64,000 nt of DNA from an uncultured Acetatifactor sp. (GTDB taxonomy: Bacteria; Bacillota; Clostridia; Lachnospirales; Lachnospiraceae): assembly GCA_910577665.1 (NCBI GenBank), contig CAJTOJ010000013.1:1-64000 (forward strand), in the 5' to 3' direction. Shown piece by piece: positions 25,278 through 33,958 of the stretch (the first letter of the stretch is position 1; each line of letters opens with the position of its first letter). The notes below the pieces were generated by a model that had not been told where the DNA came from, made no database searches, and saw only the letters and a program-made list of their open reading frames with translations. Both the position numbers and the translations under genes were made by a program.

Positions 25278-25940
25278 ATGCTATTTGAGAATATGGACCG
25301 AATTGTGTTTGCAGGGGATTCTGTGACAGATATGGGAAGTGCCCAGCCAGTGGGGGAAGGCCTCTTTGACAATGTGGGCCACAGCTATGTGCGGATGCTG
25401 GAGAATATGCTTGGCACATGGTACCCGGAGCTGAAACTGCGGGTGACCAATTCCGGGATCTCGGGCAATACCAGCCGGGATCTGCTGGAACGGTTTGGGC
25501 GGGATGTGGTGGACTTGAAGCCGGACTGGGTGTCTATCTGCATCGGCATCAATGATGTGTGGAGGCAGTTCGACTGTCCGGCTATGGCCGATATCTGTGT
25601 GTTGCCTGAAGAATACCAGGAGAACCTGGAGAAAATGATCCTGACCATCCAGGGGCGGGTAAAGGGGATTTTTCTTATAACTCCTTATTACATGGAACCC
25701 AACAGGGAAGATCCCATGCGGAAGCGGATGGACGAATATGGTGTAGTCTGTAAAAAGCTGGCCCGGGAGCATGGCTGTATCCTGGTGGACATCCAGGCGG
25801 CTTTCGATGGATATTTCCAGCACAGACATTCCTCCTATGTGGCCTGGGACAGGGTGCATCCCAACCAGATCGGAGCTACCATCATTGCCAGACAGTTCCT
25901 GTCCCACTGCGGGTTTGATTACGGCCATATGCCCGGGTGA
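25278..25940 (+). CDS. SGNH/GDSL-family hydrolase (probable carbohydrate esterase)
   Basis: A 220-residue cytoplasmic-looking esterase with the four SGNH blocks: FAGDSVTDMG (nucleophile Ser15), the glycine block NSGISGNTS, the asparagine block GINDVW, and WDRVHPN (Asp191, His194). This order and size match the deacetylases that act on acetylated sugars or polysaccharides, including rhamnogalacturonan acetylesterase relatives. No signal peptide, so it would act on imported oligosaccharides. With the pectin genes in this window a pectin-fragment deacetylase is plausible, but substrate is inference. Good GGAGG upstream. Confidence 0.87.
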   Translation: MLFENMDRIVFAGDSVTDMGSAQPVGEGLFDNVGHSYVRMLENMLGTWYPELKLRVTNSGISGNTSRDLLERFGRDVVDLKPDWVSICIGINDVWRQFDCPAMADICVLPEEYQENLEKMILTIQGRVKGIFLITPYYMEPNREDPMRKRMDEYGVVCKKLAREHGCILVDIQAAFDGYFQHRHSSYVAWDRVHPNQIGATIIARQFLSHCGFDYGHMPG

Positions 25941-26013
25941 GACGGACAGGGGTACAGGAAGCCCTATGGAAAGCATTTGAAATGCTCTCCGATGGGGGCA
26001 GGATTCTGCCTGG

Positions 26014-26631
26014 TCAATGGACAAAATGGCTCCACAGATGTTCCTCTTTCCCGGGCAGTCCGTAGGCTTCCTTCCCCAGCGCAATGCTCTTCATGAGGAA
26101 AGTCATGTTTCGGGCCAGGGTGCGCATGGTCTGTAGCCCTTCCTCATCCTGGGCAGCTTCGCCGGGAAGCCTGCCATGGACACTGTTCCAGTACTGACTG
26201 GAGGCAACGGGCATGCCGCTGATGGTGAAGAATTTGTTCAGCTCATCGAAGGTGGAGGAAAGTCCGCCTCTTCTGGCCACGGCCACGGCGGCCCCTACCT
26301 TCATGGTCTTGTCAAAAGGAGTGCTGTAGAAGAGCCTGGTGAGGAAAGCCACCAGGGTGGCATTGGCAGAGGCATAATACACAGGAGAGCCCACTACCAG
26401 GCCATCACATTCCTGGAATTTTGGTGCCATTTCGTTTACCACATCATCAAAGACACATTTTCCCTTTCCGGCGCACTGTCCGCAGGCGATACAGCCCCGG
26501 ATGTCCCTGTTTCCAATCTGGATGATCTCTGTCCCGATTCCTTCTTCTGTAAAGACATGCTCCATCTCCTGCAAGGCGATGGATGTGTTGCCACCCACCC
26601 GGGGGCTTCCGTTGATCAACAATACTTTCAT
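26014..26631 (-). CDS. NADPH-dependent FMN reductase/flavodoxin-fold protein
   Basis: A 205-residue flavodoxin-like oxidoreductase. The FMN phosphate loop is NGSPRVGGNTS at the N-terminus; a CxxCxxxGKC-type cysteine group follows (IACGQCAGKGKC), and SPVYYASANATL is the second flavin contact. This is the iron-sulfur-flavoprotein-like or multimeric flavodoxin (WrbA/IsfA-related) type; the cysteine spacing is short of a full Fe-S motif. ATG 26631 follows GGAGG; the longer frame start at 26667 has no support. Function beyond flavin redox is unknown. Confidence 0.83.
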   Translation of the reverse strand: MKVLLINGSPRVGGNTSIALQEMEHVFTEEGIGTEIIQIGNRDIRGCIACGQCAGKGKCVFDDVVNEMAPKFQECDGLVVGSPVYYASANATLVAFLTRLFYSTPFDKTMKVGAAVAVARRGGLSSTFDELNKFFTISGMPVASSQYWNSVHGRLPGEAAQDEEGLQTMRTLARNMTFLMKSIALGKEAYGLPGKEEHLWSHFVH

Positions 26632-26826
26632 GGTATGCGTCCTCCTTACTTTAAAGAAAAATTTCAATATGACATTATGACATCTTGGTTTCGTGTTTCT
26701 ACCGGCTTTTAAAGGTGGTCAGATCCGGCGTGACATCACCATTGACGGAAAGCGGTATCTGATGGCCTGCCTAAAGGTGTATTTTGGCCAGGGTGGTATG
26801 GAAGTGAAAGAGCTTCGGATAACGCA

Positions 26827-27822
26827 TTAGATCTGTTTCAATAGCCCGATGACCTGCTCCAGTTCCTCTGGTTTTACCTTGTCCGGGAACCTGCCTTCCA
26901 GGATACAGTCTTTGAAATAGCGGATTTCATTGGCGTAGGCATCACTTTTTGGCAGGTTGATGGAGCCGGTCTCCCCGGTGGCTTTTCCGGTGAGGTTTCG
27001 GATGGTGCCGTCTGTCTCATACAGGATGCACTCCCCCTGTTCACAGGCCAGAATAGCCCGCTCAAACTGGAAGCGGAAGGCTGAGGTGAAGGGGTAAGGA
27101 GCCGCATACCAGGAGGCTTGTGTGGTGACGAAGAAACCAGGATAGTCATATACCACCTGCAGATAGTCCTGTTCGGGCCGTCTGCTGCGGTGGACATGCA
27201 TGTCCCTGGGGGCTCCAAAAGCATACACCAAAAAGTCCAGATCGTGGATATGCAGGTCAAAGGGCACCAGGCCGCTGCGGGCTTCGTCCATCATCCAGCC
27301 GTCCCAGCTCCAGGCCGGGTAGCTGCCCAGACGGGTCATGGAAGCGGTGAGAAGCTGTCCGTATTTTCCGGAGTCATACAGGCTTTTGGCCAGTTCATAT
27401 TCCGGCCAGAAGCGCAGTACCTGCGCTACCATGAAATTGACATGGTATTCACGGGCTGCCGTGTAGACCCGGTCCACATCTGCCCCATTCAGGGAGATGG
27501 GTTTCTCACAGAGCACATGGATGCCCTTCGACAGGGCCTGGATGGCGGTGTCGGCATGGAGATAAGTGGGCAGGCAGATGTCCAGGATATCCAGATCTTC
27601 CTGCTCCAGCATCCTGGAGAAGTCGGTATATAGGTGTTTCTCCGGGTAGGGTTCCAGACATTCCTGCCGGATGTCGCAGAGTGCCACCAGTTCGGTCTCT
27701 TCCATGGCCTCCCAGGCGGGAATGTGGGCACCGCTGATGCCGCCTACACCCACCAGGCCCACTTTCAGCCGGGTGCCACTGGGAGCTGTGGTGTGATTCT
27801 GTGGGGTTTTGGTCTGTGTCAT
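26827..27822 (-). CDS. Gfo/Idh/MocA-family oxidoreductase
   Basis: A 331-residue NAD(P)-dependent sugar dehydrogenase-like protein. The Rossmann motif is GLVGVGGISGAHIP, the catalytic-region lysine is in VLCEKPIS, and DLHIHDLDFLVYAFG marks the C-terminal substrate domain. Start 27822 follows GGAGG by 7 nt; the frame runs further upstream into the neighbouring gene. It lies 16 nt after the epimerase gene, so the two should act in one pathway, likely oxidation and isomerisation of a sugar or inositol. The substrate is not evident. Confidence 0.9.
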   Translation of the reverse strand: MTQTKTPQNHTTAPSGTRLKVGLVGVGGISGAHIPAWEAMEETELVALCDIRQECLEPYPEKHLYTDFSRMLEQEDLDILDICLPTYLHADTAIQALSKGIHVLCEKPISLNGADVDRVYTAAREYHVNFMVAQVLRFWPEYELAKSLYDSGKYGQLLTASMTRLGSYPAWSWDGWMMDEARSGLVPFDLHIHDLDFLVYAFGAPRDMHVHRSRRPEQDYLQVVYDYPGFFVTTQASWYAAPYPFTSAFRFQFERAILACEQGECILYETDGTIRNLTGKATGETGSINLPKSDAYANEIRYFKDCILEGRFPDKVKPEELEQVIGLLKQI

Positions 27823-27838
27823 AGTTTCTCCTCCGTAA

Positions 27839-28687
27839 TTAGCCGCAACATTTTGTGCCATATATTTCGTCAATGATCTGTGCCAGGTATTCCCTGGAAG
27901 CCAGGATATCCCGGATCTGTTCGCTGCCATCAATCTCCCGCTCTATGGTCACATGGGAATCATACCCCAGTTCATGGAGCCGTGCAAAAAGGGCGCGGAA
28001 ATCCACCTTGCCTTCGCCAATGCGGGTCTCCTGCCCCAGGTGGTGGCCGTTTTCCGGGTAGCGCCCATCCTTGGCGTGGATGTTCCGCACATAGCGCCCG
28101 AACACATCCAGGGCATCCACCGGGTTGGCCTTGCCATAGAGGATCAGATTGGCTGTATCCAGATTGACACCCAGGTTGTCACAACCCACCTTCTCAAAGC
28201 AGCGCAGCATGGTGACAGGGGTCTCCTGGCCAGTCTCGAACAGCAGGTACTGGCCGTTTGCGCAAAGGTGTTGCGCCACTGTGCGCACAGCCACACAGAA
28301 GCCGTTGAAATTGGGGTCATTGGGATTTTCCGGGATGAAGCCCATATGGGTCACCACATCGGTGATGCCAAGCCTGTGGGCGAAGTCAGCCCCGTCTATG
28401 AGATTGCAGATGCGCATCTGCCGGTACTCGGGGGGAACCAGTCCCAGGGTGATCTGGCCGTCATAGAAATCCCATACCACGGGTCCTTCCCATCCGCACC
28501 AGAAGGCGGATACGGTGATGCCATATTCCTGTAGCATTTCCTGCAACAGCACGGCATTTTCTGCTGTCCACAGGCGGGGGTTCCAGGCCAGAAGCTGGCA
28601 GGAGTCAAAGGCGTGCTGCCGCAGCAGAGCCAGCTTGGCGGGCATGTCTTCCATGGAAGTAAAGTTGACGCAGGTTCCGATTTTCAT
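27839..28687 (-). CDS. Sugar phosphate isomerase/epimerase-type TIM barrel
   Basis: A 282-residue protein of the AP-endonuclease-2/xylose isomerase-like TIM-barrel family. The metal-site blocks THMGFIP, LLFETGQE, GVNLDTANL, NIHAKDG and the late IERE glutamate segment are present. Members interconvert ketoses, inososes or hydroxypyruvate. It sits between an AraC regulator and a Gfo/Idh oxidoreductase on the same strand, a common gene group for catabolism of a rare sugar. Substrate unknown. Confidence 0.87.
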   Translation of the reverse strand: MKIGTCVNFTSMEDMPAKLALLRQHAFDSCQLLAWNPRLWTAENAVLLQEMLQEYGITVSAFWCGWEGPVVWDFYDGQITLGLVPPEYRQMRICNLIDGADFAHRLGITDVVTHMGFIPENPNDPNFNGFCVAVRTVAQHLCANGQYLLFETGQETPVTMLRCFEKVGCDNLGVNLDTANLILYGKANPVDALDVFGRYVRNIHAKDGRYPENGHHLGQETRIGEGKVDFRALFARLHELGYDSHVTIEREIDGSEQIRDILASREYLAQIIDEIYGTKCCG

Positions 28688-28912
28688 AGGGTATCCTCCA
28701 GTCTATAGGGATGGCGTCTGGCTGTACAGCGCAGACACAGGCCTTTGGTGTGGCACCTTGTGTATGCCATTGTGGTATAGGCCTGTTTGGCCTTGGTGTT
28801 TTTTGGCCCAAGGCTCTGGTATCTTTTTTCATGGTATCACAGGAAGCTCTCCCTAAGTGGAATAATTTAGACTTGGATTTGTATTATTTTTGCTTTTTTT
28901 GGCAGACAGGGG

Positions 28913-29785
28913 TCAGTCTGCTGTAAGGGAGTTGCCCGTTTTCCGATAAGCTGCACGGTAGCCTGCCGGGGACATGCCGTATTGTTTTCGGAAGCAGTTG
29001 GAAAAGTACCCCATGTCGTGGAAACCGCATTTCCAGGAGATGCTGCCGATTGCATCTGCTGTATCCTCCAGCAGCCTCCGGGCCAGCTCCAGCCGCAGGA
29101 TCCGGAGGTATTTCATCAGGGGAAGCCCGGTGACTTCCCGGAACCGCCTGCAGAAGTAAGTCTCATCGTATCCGAACAAGGCACTGATATCCCTGGAGGA
29201 AATATTTTCTGTGTAATGATCATTGATGTACGACAGGATACTGCTGAATTTTCCATGGGCCTGTCCGGGCCGGTGATCTGCCACATGGCAGTGCTGGTAT
29301 AGAAGGCCAATGATGCCATAGACCTGGCCTATGGCACACAGGGGACTGGTCTTCTGGCCTTTTTCCCCTTTCTTCAGGTATTGTTCCAGATGACCCAGTG
29401 CAGCCAGGATATCAGGGTGGGAAGTCTGGCTTAGGAAACTGGTATGGCGCTGGTAAAGCGGTACCAGATATTTCTCTGAGGCTAAGGTGGCATTGCAGAA
29501 TTTTTCCACATCAAACATGATGGTCTTGTAGCTGACTCCATCTACTCCGGCAACACCACCATGCATCATGCAGGGCACAATGATCACAGCAGAATCCGCT
29601 GGAACTGTAAGATGGTTCTCCCCCAGACACAAAAGAAGCGTTCCCCTGCACACATGCAGGATCTCCATCCGTTCATGCCAGTGCATTTCAAAACAAGTCT
29701 GTCCCGGCCCGGACGCAATCTCCAGATATTTAATGGCATTTTTCCCGTAGACAACGGGGGTCAGTTCCTTGTAGGCGTCCAGCAT
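28913..29785 (-). CDS. AraC-family transcriptional regulator
   Basis: A 290-residue regulator with an N-terminal cupin-like sensing domain (FEMHWHERMEILHV, about 30-110) and a C-terminal pair of helix-turn-helix motifs: SSRDISALFGYDETYFCRRF and the block DMGYFSNCFRKQYGMSPAGYR. ATG 29785 has AAGGAG 6 nt upstream. It precedes the epimerase and oxidoreductase genes on the same strand with a 225-nt gap, so it probably activates them in response to a sugar. It is divergent from the methyltransferase gene. Confidence 0.9.
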   Translation of the reverse strand: MLDAYKELTPVVYGKNAIKYLEIASGPGQTCFEMHWHERMEILHVCRGTLLLCLGENHLTVPADSAVIIVPCMMHGGVAGVDGVSYKTIMFDVEKFCNATLASEKYLVPLYQRHTSFLSQTSHPDILAALGHLEQYLKKGEKGQKTSPLCAIGQVYGIIGLLYQHCHVADHRPGQAHGKFSSILSYINDHYTENISSRDISALFGYDETYFCRRFREVTGLPLMKYLRILRLELARRLLEDTADAIGSISWKCGFHDMGYFSNCFRKQYGMSPAGYRAAYRKTGNSLTAD

Positions 29786-29922
29786 GGGGTCTCCTTTTGG
29801 TGGTTTAACCGGCACTCTGATCTGGTTCTGGTGATATGGTGCAGTGGGGATGTGCCGGTATTATTGCTTTCATTATAGCAAAAGAGAGAAAAGCCATACA
29901 AGGGTATTTTCAAAAACTTCTG

Positions 29923-29951
29923 TTTACACCCTGATAAAAACCTTATATAAT
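29923..29951 (+). promoter_or_regulatory. Promoter of the cytosine methyltransferase gene
   Basis: TTTACA and TATAAT are 17 nt apart, and the gene starts 32 nt after the -10 box, with GGAGG at 29969-29973. Confidence 0.7.
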
Positions 29952-29983
29952 GTGTAAAGAATTAGACGGAGGCATAAGAATAC

Positions 29984-30916
29984 GTGAAGGTAGTATCTTT
30001 TTTCAGCGGCCTGGGAGGTCTGGACAAAGGTTTCCTGGATGCAGGATATGAGATCATATGGGCCAATGATTTCGACAAATTTGCTGTGCAGACCTATCGG
30101 GCCAACTTTGGGTCACATATCGTACTGGGTGATATCAATGAGATTCTGCTGGAGGACATTCCGGACTGTGATGTGATGATAGGGGGATTTCCATGCCAGC
30201 CGTTCAGTATGATGGGGCAGCAGAAAGGATTTGAGGATGCAAGGGGGACTTTGTTTTTCCGGATAGCAGAGATCCTGGACCATAAAATAAAAAAAGGGAA
30301 AAAGCCCAAGGCAGTCATTCTTGAAAATGTGCGTTCCCTGAAGACACACAACAATGGAAATACCTACAATACGATACATCGGATCCTGGAGAAGGAACTG
30401 GGATATCGGGTATTCTGCAACATTCTGAACTCCGCGGACTACGGGGTACCTCAGACCAGGAACAGGACCTATATTGTGTGTTTTCACAGGGAGGTGGCAT
30501 ACGAATTTCCTCCGGTGCAGGAACTGGACAGTACATTGCAGGATCTGCTGGAACGGGAGGTTGGCGACAAGTACTTTCTGTCAGACAGGATTCTGCCTAC
30601 GATCCTGTCTAATGGAACAGGCGGATATAAAGCGAAATCAGAAATTGACTTGAAAGTTGCAAGACCCCTGTGTGCGACCATGGCAAAGATGCACCGGGCC
30701 TGCCAGGACAATTATGTGACACAGAATGGCAGGATAAGGCGGCTGACGCCCCGGGAATGTGCCCGGCTGCAAGGGTTTGAGGATACTTTTGTGATACCGG
30801 TGTCCGACTGCCAGGCCTACAAACAGTTTGGCAATGCAGTCACCGTAAATGTGTCAAGGGCTGTAGCCTGGTCTGTGAAGGAGACCTTGAAGAAAATGGG
30901 AGAGTGGACAGAGTAG
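29984..30916 (+). CDS. DNA (cytosine-5) methyltransferase
   Basis: A 310-residue C5 methyltransferase with motifs in order: FFSGLGGLDKGF (I, AdoMet), GGFPCQPFS (IV, catalytic Cys71), ENVRSL (VI), QTRNRTYIV (VIII), LTPRECARLQGF (IX) and QFGNAVTVNV (X). It is near the small end for the family, with a short target-recognition region between VIII and IX (about 170-245). It starts with GTG 29984. No restriction enzyme gene is recognisable beside it; the DNA downstream holds broken frames, so it may be a solitary methylase or the remnant of a restriction-modification system. Sequence specificity cannot be read. Confidence 0.92.
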   Translation: MKVVSFFSGLGGLDKGFLDAGYEIIWANDFDKFAVQTYRANFGSHIVLGDINEILLEDIPDCDVMIGGFPCQPFSMMGQQKGFEDARGTLFFRIAEILDHKIKKGKKPKAVILENVRSLKTHNNGNTYNTIHRILEKELGYRVFCNILNSADYGVPQTRNRTYIVCFHREVAYEFPPVQELDSTLQDLLEREVGDKYFLSDRILPTILSNGTGGYKAKSEIDLKVARPLCATMAKMHRACQDNYVTQNGRIRRLTPRECARLQGFEDTFVIPVSDCQAYKQFGNAVTVNVSRAVAWSVKETLKKMGEWTE

Positions 30917-31218
30917 ATGGACTACAAAAACGATATCCTTGAAATAGTGGCATTTGTGCAGGAAGGCCTGGAAGAGGTACTGCCAAATGATGCAGATGCC
31001 GGCATCTGTATCAGCCGTTTTATGGTCGGGATACAGGCAATTCGGTGCCGCCGCTGATGGGAAGGGCCATCGCGCAGGTTGATGAAGCAACTCATGAAAG
31101 GCGGGAAAGTCTGATGGATTTCAAGGAAGCAAGGGGGATTCCGGAACTTGATGTCTGGGGCATATGCTTTGTAGCAGGGCATCGGCTTGGAAAGGGAGTC
31201 TTTGAAACAATGGTTTGA
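30917..31218 (+). pseudogene. Decayed gene fragments after the methyltransferase
   Basis: A frame opens with ATG directly after the methylase stop (MDYKNDILEIVAFVQEGL) and ends at 31057. Within it a different frame reads PFYGRDTGNSVPPLMGRA and continues without a stop through VDEATHERRESLMDFKEARG to a stop at 31218. The coherent composition of the second frame and the switch between frames suggest one or two genes broken by frameshift. I do not recognise the product; a lost restriction endonuclease is only a guess from position. Confidence 0.4.
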
Positions 31219-31260
31219 CAGGATTGGCATTGGGCCAGGAAAGGGACAGGTAAAAGGATC

Positions 31261-32364
31261 ATGAAAAAAGTATGTGAATTCGAAGGCTCCACCTTGTGGG
31301 GTATGAATGGCGGCCAGCCGGAGAGTCCGGACGGAAAGTGGCTGGTGTATGGGCGCAAGCCTTCCTTGACGGAGGAGTATGGGGACGAGACACAGATCTG
31401 GATCTGTGACAGAGAGACTCTGGGGGAACAGCGGAAGCTATACACGGTAAGCTGCAAGAACCATAACGGCCCATCGGCCACCTTTGTGGACAATGACCAC
31501 ATTGTGTTCCGGGATATGGCAGGAGGACTGACAGCCATCCGGATCCTGAACATCCATACAGGGGAAGTAATGTATGGTCCCTTGTTCGGCAAGGAGAGCC
31601 ACTGTGCGGAGAATGGCTGGTATCCTTTCTCTATATCCGAGGAATACCTAGACCAGAATCCGGAACATCCCGAAATAGACTGCTGTGGCATCTACCTGTT
31701 GGAACTGGCCACCGGGAAGATCAAGCGGGTGGCGGATAAACAGACCGTTTTAGACATGGTGACGGGCAGTGGCTGTGTGCCGGGGAAGAATACCACCTCC
31801 ATGAGCCATGTGCAGCTCAATCCTTCTGCCACCCGGGTCATGATGCGGCTTAGTGTGGAGAACTGCCCGGTGTTCGGGGCCTTAGGATGTATTGACCTGG
31901 ATACGGGCAACACCCATGTGATCCCGGACAAGCCGGTTCATCAGCTCTGGTATGACGATGATACCTATATGGCCACCAGGCAGTACTATGATGGCCACAG
32001 GATCGAGATGGACAGCAGTAGGATCCAGCGGTTTACTGTGGACGGACAATGCCTGGAGACGCTGGGCGGCATCGGCAACCATATAGACGGCTCCCCCGAC
32101 AGGCAATGGTTCGTGGGAGACAGGGCCTATCCGGGCTATCCGGCAGATATCTTCCTGTACCGCAGGGGAGAGACCCGGCCTGTAGCTACTTTCGGCGGCC
32201 AGGATTTCCAGACCTGCATCTGGAAGCTGCAGGTACATCCCAATCCCACTTTCTCCAGGGACGGGAAACGGATCTATTTCAACCATCCGGTCAATGAGAC
32301 CAGGACCCAGGCCTGCTTTGTGGAAGTGGAGGAGTTGTTAGCAGCCGGTGGCTGTTTGCAGTGA
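31261..32364 (+). CDS. Oligogalacturonate lyase-like beta-propeller protein (PL22-type candidate)
   Basis: A 367-residue protein without signal peptide. It has repeated blade-like strands such as ESPDGKWLVYG, LNPSATRVMM, GSPDRQWFVGD and NPTFSRDGKRIYF, typical of a seven-bladed propeller. SHVQLNPSATRV, NHIDGSPDR and QVHPNPTFSRDG resemble the histidine-bearing blocks of PL22 oligogalacturonate lyases, cytoplasmic enzymes that split unsaturated digalacturonate. The GH28 and uxa genes in this window fit that role. Family assignment is by eye; another TolB-like propeller is possible. A terminator follows. Confidence 0.6.
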   Translation: MKKVCEFEGSTLWGMNGGQPESPDGKWLVYGRKPSLTEEYGDETQIWICDRETLGEQRKLYTVSCKNHNGPSATFVDNDHIVFRDMAGGLTAIRILNIHTGEVMYGPLFGKESHCAENGWYPFSISEEYLDQNPEHPEIDCCGIYLLELATGKIKRVADKQTVLDMVTGSGCVPGKNTTSMSHVQLNPSATRVMMRLSVENCPVFGALGCIDLDTGNTHVIPDKPVHQLWYDDDTYMATRQYYDGHRIEMDSSRIQRFTVDGQCLETLGGIGNHIDGSPDRQWFVGDRAYPGYPADIFLYRRGETRPVATFGGQDFQTCIWKLQVHPNPTFSRDGKRIYFNHPVNETRTQACFVEVEELLAAGGCLQ

Positions 32365-32398
32365 TAACGGAGGACGGGATGCCGTAAGCAGCATAGAT

Positions 32399-32438
32399 GG
32401 GCCAGATGGAGAATTCCTTTTCATCTGGCCCTTGGTTT
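32399..32438 (+). terminator. Intrinsic terminator after the propeller gene
   Basis: GGGCCAGATG pairs perfectly with CATCTGGCCC (32422-32431) across a 13-nt loop, followed by TTGGTTT. It lies 35 nt after the stop codon. Confidence 0.65.
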
Positions 32439-32495
32439 GTCCGTCAACTGGTTTGGGGGATTGCATTCCTTTTAGCGGTGAAATATAATAGGAAT

Positions 32496-32657
32496 ATGGA
32501 AACGATAAGCTGGAAAAAGCTGGGGGAAATGCACAGCTATCAGAAAGCAACTTTCAAATACGCTCTGGAGGATTATTCGGATGTAAGGCAAATGCTTTAT
32601 GGGGTGCTGTTAGAAGGAGCATCCAGAGAGAAAGTGCTGATCCAGGCAGTGGTGTGA
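32496..32657 (+). CDS. Possible 53-residue hypothetical protein
   Basis: The frame begins METISWKKLGEMHSYQKATF and ends EKVLIQAVV, just before the acyltransferase gene. The composition (charged, helical, aromatic) looks protein-like, but the ribosome binding site is weak (AGGA, very close) and I know of no relative. The flanking parts of the gap hold only the terminator described above. Confidence 0.3.
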   Translation: METISWKKLGEMHSYQKATFKYALEDYSDVRQMLYGVLLEGASREKVLIQAVV

Positions 32658-32691
32658 CAGGGACCCCGGCGGGGGACAGGAGGTGGATAAC

Positions 32692-33882
32692 ATGCAGGAC
32701 GCAGAGTACGGGAAATTAGAAAGAAAAGGGCCTGGGAAAAGGGCAGCAGGCGTTCCCCAAGGGCGCATGGCGAATCTGGAACTGCTCAGATGTGTAGCCA
32801 TGATGATGGTGGTGGTGCTTCACTATCTGGGAAAAGGCGGTCTGCTGCCGGAATTGACCGGGACGGACATGGACAGTACTGGGCTGGTTGCCTGGCTACT
32901 GGAGTGTTTCTGTATCGTGGCTGTGAATGTATATATGTTCCTCAGTGGCTATTTGCTGTGTACTTCCTCTTTTAAGCCAAGTCGTCTGGTGGGGCTGTGG
33001 TTCCAGGTGTGGGTTTATTCAGTGGCGGTGGGGTTGCTGGGGGCATTGACTGGCATAGTCATGGAGACACCTGTGGATACCCACTATATTCTGACCTTAC
33101 TTTTTCCGGTTTCCATGAGCCATTACTGGTTCCTTACGGCTTATGTTTTTCTGTATCTGCTGCTTCCTTTCATGGGTATCGCCCTTAGGAAGATGGACAG
33201 ACGGCAGATGCAGGTGGCGGCCTGCTGTCTGCTTTTCGCCTTCTGTCTCCTAAAGAGCCTGCTGCCTGCAAGGCTGGAGGCGGACCAGAAAGGACTGGAC
33301 TGCCTGTGGTATCTGTGTGTGTTTGTGGCAGCAGCCTATATGCGCCGGTTCGGGGTATCTTTTCTGGAGAAAAGGGGGAGGGGCGTGTTTCTGTATATAG
33401 GAAGCTGCCTGGCCGTCTTTGGAGGAACCTTTGGTCTTAGGGAGATCTATCTGCGGACCGGTAGCCTGGAATTGATCTTGAAGGTGTTTCTGGAATACAA
33501 CCATATCCTGGTCTTTCTGGCAGCGGCAGGGTTATTTGCGGCATTTTCCCGGATGCAGGTCTCCGGATGGTTGTCCAGACTGGTCAATCATATAGGGCCG
33601 TACACCCTGGGGGTCTATCTGCTTCATGAGAATCTGGGACTGCGCTATACCTGGCAGAACTGGCTTGGGGCGGAGAGGATCACGTCTGTGTGGGGACTGG
33701 CTGCGGGTGTGGCCATAGCAGTAACCTGTGTGTTTGTGTGTGGTGTGCTGGTGGATATGCTGCGTGTGCTGGTGCTGAAAGGGATGGATGAATGTCTGGG
33801 GAAATTAAGGGTATATCAAGGATGGAAAGGGTGGCTGAGGAAAGCGGACAGCTGGTTTGCAGGGGACGGAAATTTAGTCTGA
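32692..33882 (+). CDS. Acyltransferase family 3 membrane protein
   Basis: A 396-residue integral membrane O-acyltransferase of the OafA/NolL type. After a short cytoplasmic N-terminus comes ANLELLRCVAMMMVVVLHY, the first helix with the catalytic-type histidine at its end, then about ten helices. VSMSHYWFLTAYVFLYLLLP and YTLGVYLLHENL are family landmarks. Such proteins acetylate or acylate cell-surface glycans. ATG 32692 is used (AGGAGG, spacing 8) rather than GTG 32683. The acceptor is unknown. Confidence 0.88.
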   Translation: MQDAEYGKLERKGPGKRAAGVPQGRMANLELLRCVAMMMVVVLHYLGKGGLLPELTGTDMDSTGLVAWLLECFCIVAVNVYMFLSGYLLCTSSFKPSRLVGLWFQVWVYSVAVGLLGALTGIVMETPVDTHYILTLLFPVSMSHYWFLTAYVFLYLLLPFMGIALRKMDRRQMQVAACCLLFAFCLLKSLLPARLEADQKGLDCLWYLCVFVAAAYMRRFGVSFLEKRGRGVFLYIGSCLAVFGGTFGLREIYLRTGSLELILKVFLEYNHILVFLAAAGLFAAFSRMQVSGWLSRLVNHIGPYTLGVYLLHENLGLRYTWQNWLGAERITSVWGLAAGVAIAVTCVFVCGVLVDMLRVLVLKGMDECLGKLRVYQGWKGWLRKADSWFAGDGNLV

Positions 33883-33958
33883 ACCGGAAACCAGATGGAG
33901 AGGCTTGTGAAGGATGGCAACATGCTGGAAAATACAGTAGAAAGTGAGGAAAGACAGG

